Below are positions 44,561 to 54,333 of a stretch of 64,000 nt of DNA, piece by piece; the first letter of the stretch is position 1; each line of letters begins with the position of its first letter. The notes below the pieces were generated by a model, which was not told the DNA's origin, made no database searches, and saw only the letters and a list, made by a program, of their open reading frames with translations. The position numbers were made by a program, and so were the translations under genes. The stretch is from assembly GCA_963744915.1 (NCBI GenBank), contig CAVUUY010000006.1, forward strand, positions 248,001-312,000. Reading direction: 5' to 3'. The DNA is from DATAFF01 sp963744915 (GTDB taxonomy: Bacteria > Pseudomonadota > Alphaproteobacteria > Rhizobiales > Aestuariivirgaceae).

Positions 44561-45733
44561 ATGGGCATGCGGAAAACCACCTCGGCCGTGCTGCTTGCCG
44601 CCATCCTTCTGGCGGGCGGCGGGGGTTATTATGCCTGGCAGAGGCAGCAAGGGGCGGCATCGGGGGAGGCGATCGCCAGCCGCGCCGGAGGAGCGCCGCA
44701 GGCGCCGGTTCCGGTGACCGTGACAACGGCCGAGAAAACGGCATTTCCCGTCTACCGCAACGGGCTTGGGACGGTGCAGGCCTTCAACACGGTGTTTGTC
44801 CGCACCCGGGTCGATGGCCAGATCGAGAAAGTTGCCTTTAAGGAAGGCCAGACGATCAAGGCGGGGGACCTGCTCGTCCAGATCGATGCCCGCCCCTATC
44901 AGGCAGCACTCGACCAGGCGAACGCCAAGAAGGCCCAGGACCAGGCCGCTCTCGTCAACACCAAAGCCGATCTGCAGCGGCTGATCTCGCTCGGCAAATA
45001 CGCCACCCGCCAGCAGACCGATACGCAGCAGACCACCGTCAACCAGACCACCGCCCAGATCGCCCTCGACCAGGCGACGATCGACAACGCCGCGACCCAG
45101 CTCAGCTATACCACCATCCGCGCACCGATCAGCGGCATGACCGGATTCCGCCAGGTCGATGTCGGCAATATTGTCAATGCCGCCGTCCAGACCGGCATCG
45201 TCACCATTGCCCAGATCGAGCCGATTTCGGTGATCTTCACGCTTCCCGAGGAGCAACTCCAGGACATCAATGGGGCATTGGCGGCCGGGCCCGTGCCGGT
45301 GATCGCCTATTCGACGGACGGCCAGAAGAAACTGTCCGAGGGCACGCTGAGCGTCATCAACAACCAGGTCGACGCGGCGAGCGGCACGGTGCGCCTCAAG
45401 GCCACGTTCGACAACCGGGACCATGCCCTGTGGCCGGGCCTGTCGGTCGCGACCCGGATGCTGGTGCGCACCATTGCCGATGCCATCGTCATTCCCGACG
45501 AGGCCGTCCAGCACGGTCCGAACGGCCTTTATGCCTATGTGGTCGACGCCGCCGGCAAAGCGATGCGGCAGGACATTGCCGTGAGCCTGTCCGCCGATGG
45601 CCGCTCGGTGGTTTCGAAGGGTCTTGCGGCCGGCCAGAAGGTCATCATGGAGGGGCAATACCGGGTCCAGCCGGGGGCCCTGGTGGCAGCCCAGGACCAG
45701 ACCGCCAAACCGGTGGCGCAGAAGGCCGACTGA
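44561..45733 (+). CDS. RND efflux periplasmic adaptor (MFP family)
   Basis: 390 aa. An N-terminal membrane anchor or signal (TTSAVLLAAILLAGGGGYYAW) precedes barrel and lipoyl halves (RTRVDGQIEKVAFKEGQTI, and after the hairpin TTIRAPISGMTGFRQVDVGNIV). Between them lies a helical hairpin rich in Ala/Gln. MdtA-like. It joins the inner-membrane pump to an outer-membrane channel; no channel gene is nearby. ATG 44561 or 44567. Next gene starts 1 bp after its stop. Confidence 0.93.
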   Translation: MGMRKTTSAVLLAAILLAGGGGYYAWQRQQGAASGEAIASRAGGAPQAPVPVTVTTAEKTAFPVYRNGLGTVQAFNTVFVRTRVDGQIEKVAFKEGQTIKAGDLLVQIDARPYQAALDQANAKKAQDQAALVNTKADLQRLISLGKYATRQQTDTQQTTVNQTTAQIALDQATIDNAATQLSYTTIRAPISGMTGFRQVDVGNIVNAAVQTGIVTIAQIEPISVIFTLPEEQLQDINGALAAGPVPVIAYSTDGQKKLSEGTLSVINNQVDAASGTVRLKATFDNRDHALWPGLSVATRMLVRTIADAIVIPDEAVQHGPNGLYAYVVDAAGKAMRQDIAVSLSADGRSVVSKGLAAGQKVIMEGQYRVQPGALVAAQDQTAKPVAQKAD

Positions 45734-45734
45734 C

Positions 45735-48700
45735 GTGAACGGGGGTATCTCAGGCACCTTCATCCGCCACCCGATCGCGACCTCCCTGATCATGGTCGGC
45801 ATCCTTTTTGTCGGCCTTGTCGCCTATCCGCTGCTCGGCGTGGCGCCGCTTCCCCAGGTCGATTTCCCGACCATCCAGATCTCGGCGCAATTCCCCGGCG
45901 CGAGCCCGGAGACCATGGCCTCCTCGGTGGCCCAGCCCCTCGAGCGGCAGTTCGCGCAGATCCCCGGCGTCACCCAGATCACCTCGACCAGCACGCTCGG
46001 CTCGACCTCGATCACGGTCCAGTTCGATCTGGCGCGCAACATCGATGCCGCGGCCAACGATATCCAGGCCGGCATCAATGCCGCCGGCGGCCAGCTGCCG
46101 ACGGACCTGCCCAGCCCGCCGACCTATCGTAAGGTCAACCCGGCGGACTCGCCGATCCTGCTGCTATCCGCCGTGTCGGACACCATGCCCCTGACCGAGG
46201 TCGATGACCTGGTCGATATCCAGCTCGCCCAGCAGATCAGCCAAATTTCCGGCGTCGCCCAGGTGTCGATCGGCGGTCAGCAAAAGCCGGCTATCCGGGT
46301 TCAGATCGACCCCCAGAAGCTGGTGGCGAAGAACATGTCTCTCGAGGACATCCGCACCCAGCTGTCGCTCGCCACGGTCAACAACCCGAAAGGCAGTTTC
46401 GACGGCCTGACCCGCAGCTACACCGTCTATGCCAACGACCAGCTGACCGCGGCCAAGGACTGGAACAACGTCATCCTCGCCTACCGGGATGGGGCACCGC
46501 TGCGCATCCGCGACGTCGGTACTGCCATATCCGGGCCCGAGGACACCAAGCAGGCAGCCTGGGCCAATGGCAAGCGCGGCGTCTTCCTGATCGTCTTCAA
46601 GCAGCCGGGCGCCAACGTCATCACCACGGTCGACAGCATCCTGAAGGCGCTGCCGCGCCTCACCGCCTCGCTGCCGAAGGGCATCCAAATCGCGATATTG
46701 AGCGACCGCACCCAGACCATCCGGGCCTCCGTCCGCGACGTCCAGTTCACCCTCCTCATCACCATCGCATTGGTGGTCGGGGTGATCTTCGCCTTCCTGC
46801 GCAGCGTCTCCGCCACCATCATCCCGAGCCTCGCCGTGCCGCTGGCGCTGCTAGGCGCCTGCGGCCTCATGTGGCTCGCCGGCTATACGCTCGACAACCT
46901 TTCCTTGATGGCGATGACCATCTCGGTCGGCTTTGTCGTCGATGACGCCATCGTCATGCTCGAGAACATCACCCGCTATGTCGAAGCGGGGATGAAGCCT
47001 TTGCAGGCGGCGCTCAAGGGTGCCGGCGAAATCGGTTTCACGATCATATCGATCAGCATCTCGCTGATTGCGGTGCTGATCCCGCTGCTGCTGATGAGCG
47101 GCATCATCGGGCGGCTGTTCCGGGAATTCGCCGTTGTTCTGTCGATGACGATCGCGGTTTCCGCCTTCGTCTCGCTGACGCTGACCCCGGTGATGGCGGC
47201 CCGCTTCCTGCGTCCGAATGCCGACACCCGCCATGGCCGGCTCTATCAGCTGAGCGAGCGCGGCTTCGATGCGCTGCTCCATGGCTATGAGCGCGGGCTC
47301 GACTTCGTGCTGCGCCACCGCCTGATCACGCTCATCGTCTTCTTTGCCACGGCGGCGCTCTCGGTCTGGCTCTTCATCATCATTCCCAAGGGCTTCTTTC
47401 CGCAGCAGGACACCGGCCTGATCACCGGCATTTCCGAAGCCGCCCAGGATGTCTCCTTTGCCAAGATGAAGAAATTTCAGGAGAAGCTGGGCGCCGTCGT
47501 CCAGAATGATCCCGATGTGGCGAGCGTGGCCATGTCGATCGGCGGCAGCGGCAACGCCCTCAACACCGGTCGGATGTACATCACGCTCAAGCCCCGCGAC
47601 CAGCGCAAGAGCAACGCGTTCGAGATCATCGAACGGTTGCGTCCGAAGCTCGAGAAGGTCGAAGGGGCGCGGTTGTTTCTCCAGGCGTCCCAGGATGTGC
47701 GGCTTGGCGGGCGGGCGTCGCGGACCCAGTTCCAGTACACCCTGCAGGACTCCGACCTGGCGGAGCTGAATGCCTGGGCTCCCAAGATCCTCGACAAGCT
47801 GAAGACGTTGCCGGAGCTGCGCGACGTCGCCACCGACCAGCAATCGCTGGGCACCACCGTCACCCTGGATATCAACCGCGACAGCGCCTCGCGCTTCGGC
47901 ATCACCCCGCAACTGATCGACGACATCCTTTATGACTCGCTCGGTCAGCGCCAGGTTGCGCAATATTTCACCCAGCTGAACAGCTACAATGTCATATTGG
48001 AGATCCTGCCGCGGCTACAGGGCACACCCGAGAGCCTTGAACGGACCTACATCAAGTCGCCGACCACCGGCGAGCAGGTTCCCATGGCGGCATTCTCGCG
48101 CTGGTCGACCGTTCCCGTCGCGCCCTTGTCGATCAGCCATCAGGGCCAGTTCCCCGCCATCACCACCAGCTTCAATCTGGCCCCCAACGTCGCGCTCGGC
48201 CAGGCTGTTGAAGCCATCAACCGGGCCAAGGACGACCTCAGGCTGCCGGCCACCCTCAATGGCAGCTTCCAGGGCAACGCCCAGGCGTTCCAGGATTCGC
48301 TGAGCTCGGTGCCGCTTCTCATCGTGGCTGCGCTGGTGGTCGTCTATCTGATCCTCGGCGTTCTCTATGAGAGCTACATCCATCCGCTCACCATCCTTTC
48401 GACATTGCCGTCGGCCGGGGTCGGTGCTTTGGCGCTCCTGCTTCTTGCCGGCTACGATTTCAACCTGATCGGCCTGATCGGCATCATCCTGCTGATCGGC
48501 ATCGTCAAGAAGAACGGCATCATGCTTGTCGACTTCGCCATCGTTGCCGAGCGTGAGCACAACCTGACCAGCGAGGAGGCCATCCGGCGCGCCGCGCTGC
48601 TGCGTTTTCGTCCGATCATGATGACCACGATGGCGGCCCTGCTCGCCGGCGTTCCGCTGATGCTCGGCACCGGCACCGGCTCCGAGCTTCGCCAGCCATT

Positions 48701-48884
48701 GGGTGTCGCAATGATCGGCGGATTGGTGCTGAGCCAGGCCCTGACCCTGTTCACCACGCCGGTCATCTATCTCTATCTCGACAAGCTATCGAACTGGCTG
48801 TCCGGCGGCGGCCCGAAGCAGGAGGAAGAGCCGGAGCTGCTCGACGACGAGCACATCGTCGAATTGCCCAAGGCCGCCGAGTAG
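45735..48884 (+). CDS. RND multidrug efflux permease (MdtB/MdtC-like, HAE1)
   Basis: 1049 aa proton-driven pump with 12 membrane segments and two large periplasmic loops. The N-terminus FIRHPIATSLIMVGILFVG and PQVDFPTIQI are typical of MdtB/MdtC. TM4 has the proton-relay pair in GFVVDDAIVMLEN and TM10 the Lys in GIVKKNGIMLVDF. The start is GTG at 45735, since homology begins at that codon. Only one permease gene is present, unlike MdtBC pairs. Confidence 0.95.
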   Translation: MNGGISGTFIRHPIATSLIMVGILFVGLVAYPLLGVAPLPQVDFPTIQISAQFPGASPETMASSVAQPLERQFAQIPGVTQITSTSTLGSTSITVQFDLARNIDAAANDIQAGINAAGGQLPTDLPSPPTYRKVNPADSPILLLSAVSDTMPLTEVDDLVDIQLAQQISQISGVAQVSIGGQQKPAIRVQIDPQKLVAKNMSLEDIRTQLSLATVNNPKGSFDGLTRSYTVYANDQLTAAKDWNNVILAYRDGAPLRIRDVGTAISGPEDTKQAAWANGKRGVFLIVFKQPGANVITTVDSILKALPRLTASLPKGIQIAILSDRTQTIRASVRDVQFTLLITIALVVGVIFAFLRSVSATIIPSLAVPLALLGACGLMWLAGYTLDNLSLMAMTISVGFVVDDAIVMLENITRYVEAGMKPLQAALKGAGEIGFTIISISISLIAVLIPLLLMSGIIGRLFREFAVVLSMTIAVSAFVSLTLTPVMAARFLRPNADTRHGRLYQLSERGFDALLHGYERGLDFVLRHRLITLIVFFATAALSVWLFIIIPKGFFPQQDTGLITGISEAAQDVSFAKMKKFQEKLGAVVQNDPDVASVAMSIGGSGNALNTGRMYITLKPRDQRKSNAFEIIERLRPKLEKVEGARLFLQASQDVRLGGRASRTQFQYTLQDSDLAELNAWAPKILDKLKTLPELRDVATDQQSLGTTVTLDINRDSASRFGITPQLIDDILYDSLGQRQVAQYFTQLNSYNVILEILPRLQGTPESLERTYIKSPTTGEQVPMAAFSRWSTVPVAPLSISHQGQFPAITTSFNLAPNVALGQAVEAINRAKDDLRLPATLNGSFQGNAQAFQDSLSSVPLLIVAALVVVYLILGVLYESYIHPLTILSTLPSAGVGALALLLLAGYDFNLIGLIGIILLIGIVKKNGIMLVDFAIVAEREHNLTSEEAIRRAALLRFRPIMMTTMAALLAGVPLMLGTGTGSELRQPLGVAMIGGLVLSQALTLFTTPVIYLYLDKLSNWLSGGGPKQEEEPELLDDEHIVELPKAAE

Positions 48885-48894
48885 CGCTCCCGAT

Positions 48895-49476
48895 CTATTT
48901 CAGACGCTCGACCTTGGTCAGCTCGCCGTTCGCCGCCAGCACCTGGATCTCGAATTTCTTGCCGTCCCGCACGGCGTGGAAACTGAGGGTCGGGCCATCG
49001 CAGCTTTGAGCCGTGATCTCATGGAAGCCGAACCCGGCGACGCTCGAGCGGGCTTCGTCGCAGGCGGGCGATGTCGCAGCGGCCTTCGCCGGCTCGGGCT
49101 TCGGCGGCTCGGGCTTCGCCGTCACGGCCTCGGTCGGCACGGTCTTGGTCTTTGGCGGCATCGCCAATGCCGCGGCCTTGTGCCGGGCCGGTGCCCGGCG
49201 CACGGCCGTTGCCGCAGGCCTCTTCCGGCGCACTACCGGTGCCGCGTGCTTTCGGCGCCGCGGAAGCGGGCGATAATCACGCGGGCCCTCATCGTAATAG
49301 GGTTCGGCCTCGTCATAAAAGTCTGGCCCGTAATAGGGCCCGGGAGGCGGTGGCCCGTAGAAGGGCGGGGGAAGGAAGTACCCGAAACCCTGGGCATGAG
49401 CGGCCGAGATGGAAAGCGATGAAGTTGCGAGCATGGCGCAGGCGGCAAGCAGAACCGTTCCGTGCTTCGTGCACAT
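48895..49476 (-). CDS. Secreted Pro/Tyr- and Lys/Ala-rich protein, unknown function
   Basis: 193 aa. Signal peptide (HGTVLLAACAMLATSSLSISAAHAQ) is followed by a Pro/Tyr/Gly-rich stretch (YFLPPPFYGPPPPGPYYG), a basic region with RRRK and Ala/Pro repeats, and a compact C-terminal 50 residues (FGFHEITAQSCDGPTLSFHAVRD in parts, ending TKVERLK) with two Cys. This resembles small envelope proteins common in Hyphomicrobiales, but I know no function. ATG 49476 has AGGGTGAC upstream. Converges on the RND gene. Confidence 0.65.
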   Translation of the reverse strand: MCTKHGTVLLAACAMLATSSLSISAAHAQGFGYFLPPPFYGPPPPGPYYGPDFYDEAEPYYDEGPRDYRPLPRRRKHAAPVVRRKRPAATAVRRAPARHKAAALAMPPKTKTVPTEAVTAKPEPPKPEPAKAAATSPACDEARSSVAGFGFHEITAQSCDGPTLSFHAVRDGKKFEIQVLAANGELTKVERLK

Positions 49477-49598
49477 GGTGTCACCCTGTCGTTCCCTGGG
49501 CCGATAAGATCGGGCCGAAGCCCGGGTTCCCACCATGCTGTCGGGACTGCGATCCGTTCAAATATGCGTGAAAGCGCCCGTTGCGGTTAGGCCTCCCC

Positions 49599-50903
49599 CT
49601 ACTGCGTCCCGGTAACGCGCCAAATCGCATCGCCGACATCGTCGGCGACTAGCAGCGAACCGTCGGGGCCGATCGCGACACCGACCGGCCGGCCATAGGA
49701 TTCGCGTTCGTCGGGAGCCAGAAAGCCGGTGAGTATGTCGCGCGCCGGCCCGCTTGGCTGCCCATCGGCGAATGGCACGAAAACGACCTTGTAGCCGCTG
49801 AGCGTGCTGCGGTTCCACGAGCCGTGCTGCCCGATCGCCATGCCCTCGGGGAAACCTGGCAGCGTGCCCGCCGGCAGCCAGCACAGGCCTAGCGAGGCGG
49901 TATGACCGCCCAGCGCATAGTCGGGGGTGAGCGCGCGCGCCACGGCTATCGGATCTTGCGGAACCCGTTCATCCACGATCTGCCCCCAATAGCAATAGGG
50001 CCAGCCATAGAAGCCGCCATCGCGCACCGACGTCAGATAGTCGGGCGGCGTCTCGTCTCCCAGACCGTCGCGCTCGTTGACCACCGTCCACAGCACGCCG
50101 GTGCGGGGCTCCCATGCGAGTCCGACCGGATTGCGCAAACCATGAGCAAACATGCGGCTTGTCCCGGTGGTTAGATCAATTTCGTAAATAGCTGCGCGGC
50201 CGTCCTCGGTATCGAATCCGTTCTCGCCGATATTGCTGAACGAGCCGACGCCGGCATAGAGCCTGCGCTTGTCCGGGCTTGCCAGCAGGCTCCGCGTCCA
50301 GTGGCCGCCAGGCTTGAATGTCGTCAGCCTGCGTCCCGGTGCAGTGATGCGGGTTGCTCCAGCGGCGTAAGGAAAGGCGACGACGCCGTCGGTATTGCCG
50401 ACATAGAAGCTGTCGCCGATCAGAGCCATGCCGAAAGGCTGGTTCAGACCCTCGAGGAACACAGTCCGGCTTTCGGCCACGCCGTCCCTGTCGCCGTCGC
50501 GCAGAAGGATGATCCGGTTCGGGCTGACGCCGATCGCGGCGGCACGCCGCATCGTGCTCACCATGGCATAATCGAACATCGTCCTGGTCGGCGCCGGCTC
50601 GAACAGCGCCTCGGCGACCAGCACATCGCCATTGCGCATGACCTCAATCCAACGGGGATGCCGCAGGCCGCGCGCAAAGGCGTTCACCTCGAGACCGGCT
50701 GCCGCCACCGGCTTCTCGTCCTCGCGCCAGCCTCTTGCGGTCGGCATTTTGAGGGTCGGGAAGCTGCCCTGGGATCGGGCCGGCGGGATCGTCGGCTCCC
50801 GACCGAAGGCTGCTTTCGGCGTCGTGCCCGGCTGGTGCCGGATCATGATGGTGGCATCGCCGACCAGCTCGACCACCCGCGCAAAAAATTCGGAAAAGCT
50901 CAT
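49599..50903 (-). CDS. Sorbosone dehydrogenase / aldose sugar dehydrogenase-like propeller protein
   Basis: 434 aa. Beta-propeller of the soluble PQQ glucose dehydrogenase/L-sorbosone dehydrogenase group: FARGLRHPRWIEVMRNGDVLVAE, HGLRNPVGLAWEP, VNERDGLGDETPPDYL, DGGFYGWPYCYWG, QHGSWNRS and YGRPVGVAIGPDGSLLVADD. It probably oxidises an aldose or aldehyde with PQQ; PQQ dependence is inferred. No clear signal peptide is visible, although relatives are often periplasmic. Divergent from the hydratase gene. Confidence 0.8.
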   Translation of the reverse strand: MSFSEFFARVVELVGDATIMIRHQPGTTPKAAFGREPTIPPARSQGSFPTLKMPTARGWREDEKPVAAAGLEVNAFARGLRHPRWIEVMRNGDVLVAEALFEPAPTRTMFDYAMVSTMRRAAAIGVSPNRIILLRDGDRDGVAESRTVFLEGLNQPFGMALIGDSFYVGNTDGVVAFPYAAGATRITAPGRRLTTFKPGGHWTRSLLASPDKRRLYAGVGSFSNIGENGFDTEDGRAAIYEIDLTTGTSRMFAHGLRNPVGLAWEPRTGVLWTVVNERDGLGDETPPDYLTSVRDGGFYGWPYCYWGQIVDERVPQDPIAVARALTPDYALGGHTASLGLCWLPAGTLPGFPEGMAIGQHGSWNRSTLSGYKVVFVPFADGQPSGPARDILTGFLAPDERESYGRPVGVAIGPDGSLLVADDVGDAIWRVTGTQ

Positions 50904-51010
50904 TCGACATCTCCCGTTTGCCGGACACTAGCCCAACAAAGCCGGAGCTGGAACCTGGCAGAGTTGGTGTTGTAACCTTCCGCGGGTGCAAGAGAGAGGG
51001 ATGGGCAGCC

Positions 51011-51796
51011 ATGAATGCGTTTCACGACGAGGTCGCGCGCTCCATCCACGCCGAGCACCGTGAGGGGATCCGGTTCCATCCCCTGGCCCGGGATTTCGAC
51101 ATCCCCGACATGGGGACGGCCTATGGAATACAGCAGCGCCATATAGAGCTGATGGCCAGGACCGAAGGCGAGGTGGTCGGTTACAAGATCGGGCTTACCT
51201 CGGCCAGAATGCAAACCATGTGCAACATCGACTCGCCCATTTCGGGTGCGATCCTTGCCAAGCGAATGCATCGCTCCGGCGTCGAGCTCGATTTGCGTCG
51301 CTACGGGCGGCTCGGCGTCGAATTCGAGATCGCGCTCCGCCTTGGCCGCGATCTCGACCCTGCGGCTGCTCCTTTCAGCGAGGCGATCATGAGCGATGCC
51401 GTAGTCGGTGTTTGCGCGGCCATGGAGTTGGTCGACGACCGCAACGCCGATTATGCCAACCTGGATGCGATCTCGCTCGTCGCCGACAATTCCTGGAACG
51501 CGGGGGCTGTGTTGGGGGACTTCGTCGAAACCATTGATGACCTGGCGGATCTCTGCGGCACCGTGCGCCTCAACGGGGTTGAAATCGACCGCGGCTATGG
51601 CAGAGATGTGCTCGGGCATCCGCTTGTCCCCCTGACCTGGCTCGCCAATCATTTGGCCGGCTCGGGCCGGGCGCTTCGTGCGGGCGATGTCGTGCTGACT
51701 GGCAGTGTCGCGCCGACGCGTTTCCCGCAAGCCGGCGACGTGTGCAGCTTTGACCTTGTCGGAGTGGGAACCGTGGCACTTCGGGTCAGCAGCTGA
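51011..51796 (+). CDS. 2-keto-4-pentenoate hydratase/oxalocrotonate decarboxylase family (FAH superfamily)
   Basis: 261 aa, MhpD/HpaH-like. Features: GYKIGLTSARMQTMCNIDSPISG, the metal-binding Glu pair in LGVEFEIAL, and AMELVDDRNADYANLD, followed by VLTGSVAPTRFPQAGD. Members add water to 2-hydroxy-dienoates in aromatic-ring meta-cleavage or decarboxylate oxalocrotonate. No ring-cleavage genes are near, so the pathway is unclear. ATG at 51011 has GAGAGGGATGGG upstream. Confidence 0.85.
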   Translation: MNAFHDEVARSIHAEHREGIRFHPLARDFDIPDMGTAYGIQQRHIELMARTEGEVVGYKIGLTSARMQTMCNIDSPISGAILAKRMHRSGVELDLRRYGRLGVEFEIALRLGRDLDPAAAPFSEAIMSDAVVGVCAAMELVDDRNADYANLDAISLVADNSWNAGAVLGDFVETIDDLADLCGTVRLNGVEIDRGYGRDVLGHPLVPLTWLANHLAGSGRALRAGDVVLTGSVAPTRFPQAGDVCSFDLVGVGTVALRVSS

Positions 51797-51803
51797 GGCG
51801 TGC

Positions 51804-53303
51804 CTAGTGGACCGCGGCGTACATGATCTCTTCTTCGGTGGCCTCGGCGGGTGAGAGCTCCTCGACGATCCGGCCCTGCCGGCAAACCAGGATCCGGTCG
51901 GAGAGGTGCATTATCTCGGGCAGATAGGACGAGATCACGATCACCGCGAGCCCGTCGTCGGCGAGGCCATTGATCAGCGCATGGATTTCGGCGATGGCAC
52001 CGACATCGACGCCGCGCGTGGGCTCGTCGAAGATGATCAGGCGCGGACGCTGCACCAGCCCTTTGCCGATCACCACCTTCTGCTGGTTGCCTCCCGAAAG
52101 CTCCACCACCCTGGCATCGGCGCTCATGGCGCGGATCCGCAGCGTTTCCGTCCATTGGCCGGCCAGGGCGGCCATCTCCCGCATGCTGACATAGGCAAGC
52201 CGCTCGAGACCGGCCGCGATCAGGCCGGAATAGAGATTTTCCGCGATCGACATCGTTTCGAAGAAGCCTTCGGATTTGCGGTCCTCGGTGACATAGACGA
52301 TGCGATCCTTCACCGCCTGGCGGGGCACATTGTAGCGCACCGGACGGCCATCGAGCTCGATGTCGCCGCCGCGCAGGAAATCGCGCTTGTAGATGCCGGC
52401 GACAATCTTGAAGGTCTCGGTTCGACCAGCGCCGATCAGGCCGAACACGCCGGTTATCTGGCCCTCGAAGATCGAGAACGACGTGTTGCGGACCACCGCG
52501 CCAAGCGAGATGTCCTGAACCGACAGGAGCTTGTTGCCGGCCGGGCGCAGCTGATCTGCCGAGCGGCGGGCACGATAGATCTCGTTCGACAGGGTGCGTC
52601 CGACCATTCCCCGTATCACCTTGTCGCGATCGAAAGCCTTCGCGGCATCGGTCACCACATGGGCGCCGTCGCGAAGAATGGTGATGCGGTCGGCGTGGGC
52701 GAGCGCCTCTTCCAGAGCATGGCTGATGAACACGATGGATACGCCGCGCCCCTTGAGCCGGCGCATCAGGGCGAAGAAATGGCGCTTCTCCTCAGGCGTC
52801 AGGCTGGCGGTCGGCTCATCGAAGATGATCACCTCGGCATTGTGATGCACGGCACGGGCAATCTCGACCATCTGGCGCTTGGCGGCGCCGAGCGTGCCGA
52901 CCGGTACCGTGGGATCGACGGGGAAATTGAGCGACTGCAGGAATTGCTGCGCCGAGATATAGATGCCGCGCAGCCGGTTGAGAAACGACTCGGTGCCGAG
53001 ATAGAGATTCTGCGCAACCGTCATGGAGGGGACGAGGCTGGTCTCCTGGAAGACCATGGCGATGCCCGCCGCAAGTGCTTCCGAGGGCGAGGCGAACCTG
53101 ACCTCCCGCCCCTTGTAGAACATCCGGCCGCTGGTGGCCTGGATGACTCCTGCCATGACCTTGGTGAGCGTGGACTTGCCGGCGCCGTTCTCACCCAGAA
53201 CGGCATGGATCTCCGAATGGCGCAGGGTGAAATCGATGTCGTGGATTGCCGGTGCGCCATGATAGGTCTTGGTGATCTTCTCCATCATGATGATGTCGGC
53301 CAT
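51804..53303 (-). CDS. Sugar ABC importer 2, ATP-binding protein (two-domain RbsA/MglA type)
   Basis: 499 aa. Domain 1: Walker A GENGAGKSTLTK and Walker B EVIIFDEPTASL, with a degenerate signature (LGAAKRQMVEIAR). Domain 2: atypical Walker A (GLIGAGRTE), signature LSGGNQQKVVIGK and Walker B LIIFDEPTRGVD, as usual for RbsA. Last gene of a five-gene minus-strand operon, 1 bp after the stand-alone propeller gene. Confidence 0.94.
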   Translation of the reverse strand: MADIIMMEKITKTYHGAPAIHDIDFTLRHSEIHAVLGENGAGKSTLTKVMAGVIQATSGRMFYKGREVRFASPSEALAAGIAMVFQETSLVPSMTVAQNLYLGTESFLNRLRGIYISAQQFLQSLNFPVDPTVPVGTLGAAKRQMVEIARAVHHNAEVIIFDEPTASLTPEEKRHFFALMRRLKGRGVSIVFISHALEEALAHADRITILRDGAHVVTDAAKAFDRDKVIRGMVGRTLSNEIYRARRSADQLRPAGNKLLSVQDISLGAVVRNTSFSIFEGQITGVFGLIGAGRTETFKIVAGIYKRDFLRGGDIELDGRPVRYNVPRQAVKDRIVYVTEDRKSEGFFETMSIAENLYSGLIAAGLERLAYVSMREMAALAGQWTETLRIRAMSADARVVELSGGNQQKVVIGKGLVQRPRLIIFDEPTRGVDVGAIAEIHALINGLADDGLAVIVISSYLPEIMHLSDRILVCRQGRIVEELSPAEATEEEIMYAAVH

Positions 53304-53304
53304 G

Positions 53305-54333
53305 TCAGCTCCGGATCTGAAGGATTGCGTTGCCGCCCTTGGAGGCGACCAGCACGCCGGTCCGAGCCTGAACGACGCTGGTTATGCCGTGGCGTCGTCC
53401 GCCGGCGCGGCTGTGGTAGCTGGCAATCGGCCGCAAATGGGAATCGAGACGGGCGACGAGGCCGTAGCTCCGGGTCGGCGACCACGGTTTGTGAATGCCC
53501 ATCGTGCGGACGGCGCCGCATTGCAGCGGCTCGAGGAAGCTCTCCCCCGACGACAAGGCGGGGGCGATCCACTGCGCGCGCGGCACCTCGCTCATCATGG
53601 CGGCGCGATAGCCGTCCTCGGCAAGCACGAATTCGATCAAGCGATTGCGCGGCGCAAACAATGCGAGCCAGAAGCCGCCATCGGCAGCTTCGGCCAGCCG
53701 CCCCGGATAGCCGGGAAGCATGGCGAGCACCGGCTCGGGGGCCCGATGCGGACGTATCCGGATGAGCCGATGGCGCCAGCTTTCGGTGGCGATCACCGCA
53801 TCGCCGTCGAATGCGAGCCCACCGGGAAAGGCCAGACCTGTCGCGAGGCAGGCGGCGTCGCCGCTGCCCGGATCGATGCGCCAGACCGAGCCTTCGGCAT
53901 TCCTTTCGAGAAGGTCGACGGCCCAGTCGGATGGCCGGTGCCGGCGCGAGCCTTGCGTGACGAAGAGGCCGCCGCCCGGCCCGAAGGCAAGCGCGGTCGG
54001 GCAGAACAGACCTTCCGGCATGGCGATCTGGCGGCCGGCCACGAACAGCCTGCCGTCGTCGAGCGCGATCGCCAGATCGCCCGTCGGCGAGGCCGCGATG
54101 GCTGCCACGGGTGCGTCGTGCTGCGACACCACCGCCCCGTCATCGAGACGGCGAAGCTCGTTCCCTGACGTGTAGAGGATGCGGCTGCCATCGCTGCAGA
54201 GATTGTCGGGTGCAACCGCGGCGGTCACGGCTTCGCACTCGTCGAGCGCCGCGTTCGGACGGAACGCCCCGTCGAGCGGGGGTATCGTCACCGCCTTGCC
54301 GCGGATTGCCTCGAGGAGACGGTCGAAGATCAT
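53305..54333 (-). CDS. Stand-alone SMP-30-like propeller without metal ligands
   Basis: 342 aa. The repeats FCPTALAFGPGGGLFVTQG, FPGGLAFDGDAVIATES and GYPGRLAEAADGGFWLALF match the propeller of the preceding fusion gene blade for blade. Where the fusion has DPNDCDIAPDG, YANGVCIA and GYPDNIN, this protein has CPTALAFGPGG, FPGGLAF and GYPGRLA, so both Asn and the Asp ligands are gone; the Glu position also differs. Lactonase activity is unlikely. No signal peptide. ATG overlaps the stop of the fusion gene. Confidence 0.8.
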   Translation of the reverse strand: MIFDRLLEAIRGKAVTIPPLDGAFRPNAALDECEAVTAAVAPDNLCSDGSRILYTSGNELRRLDDGAVVSQHDAPVAAIAASPTGDLAIALDDGRLFVAGRQIAMPEGLFCPTALAFGPGGGLFVTQGSRRHRPSDWAVDLLERNAEGSVWRIDPGSGDAACLATGLAFPGGLAFDGDAVIATESWRHRLIRIRPHRAPEPVLAMLPGYPGRLAEAADGGFWLALFAPRNRLIEFVLAEDGYRAAMMSEVPRAQWIAPALSSGESFLEPLQCGAVRTMGIHKPWSPTRSYGLVARLDSHLRPIASYHSRAGGRRHGITSVVQARTGVLVASKGGNAILQIRS

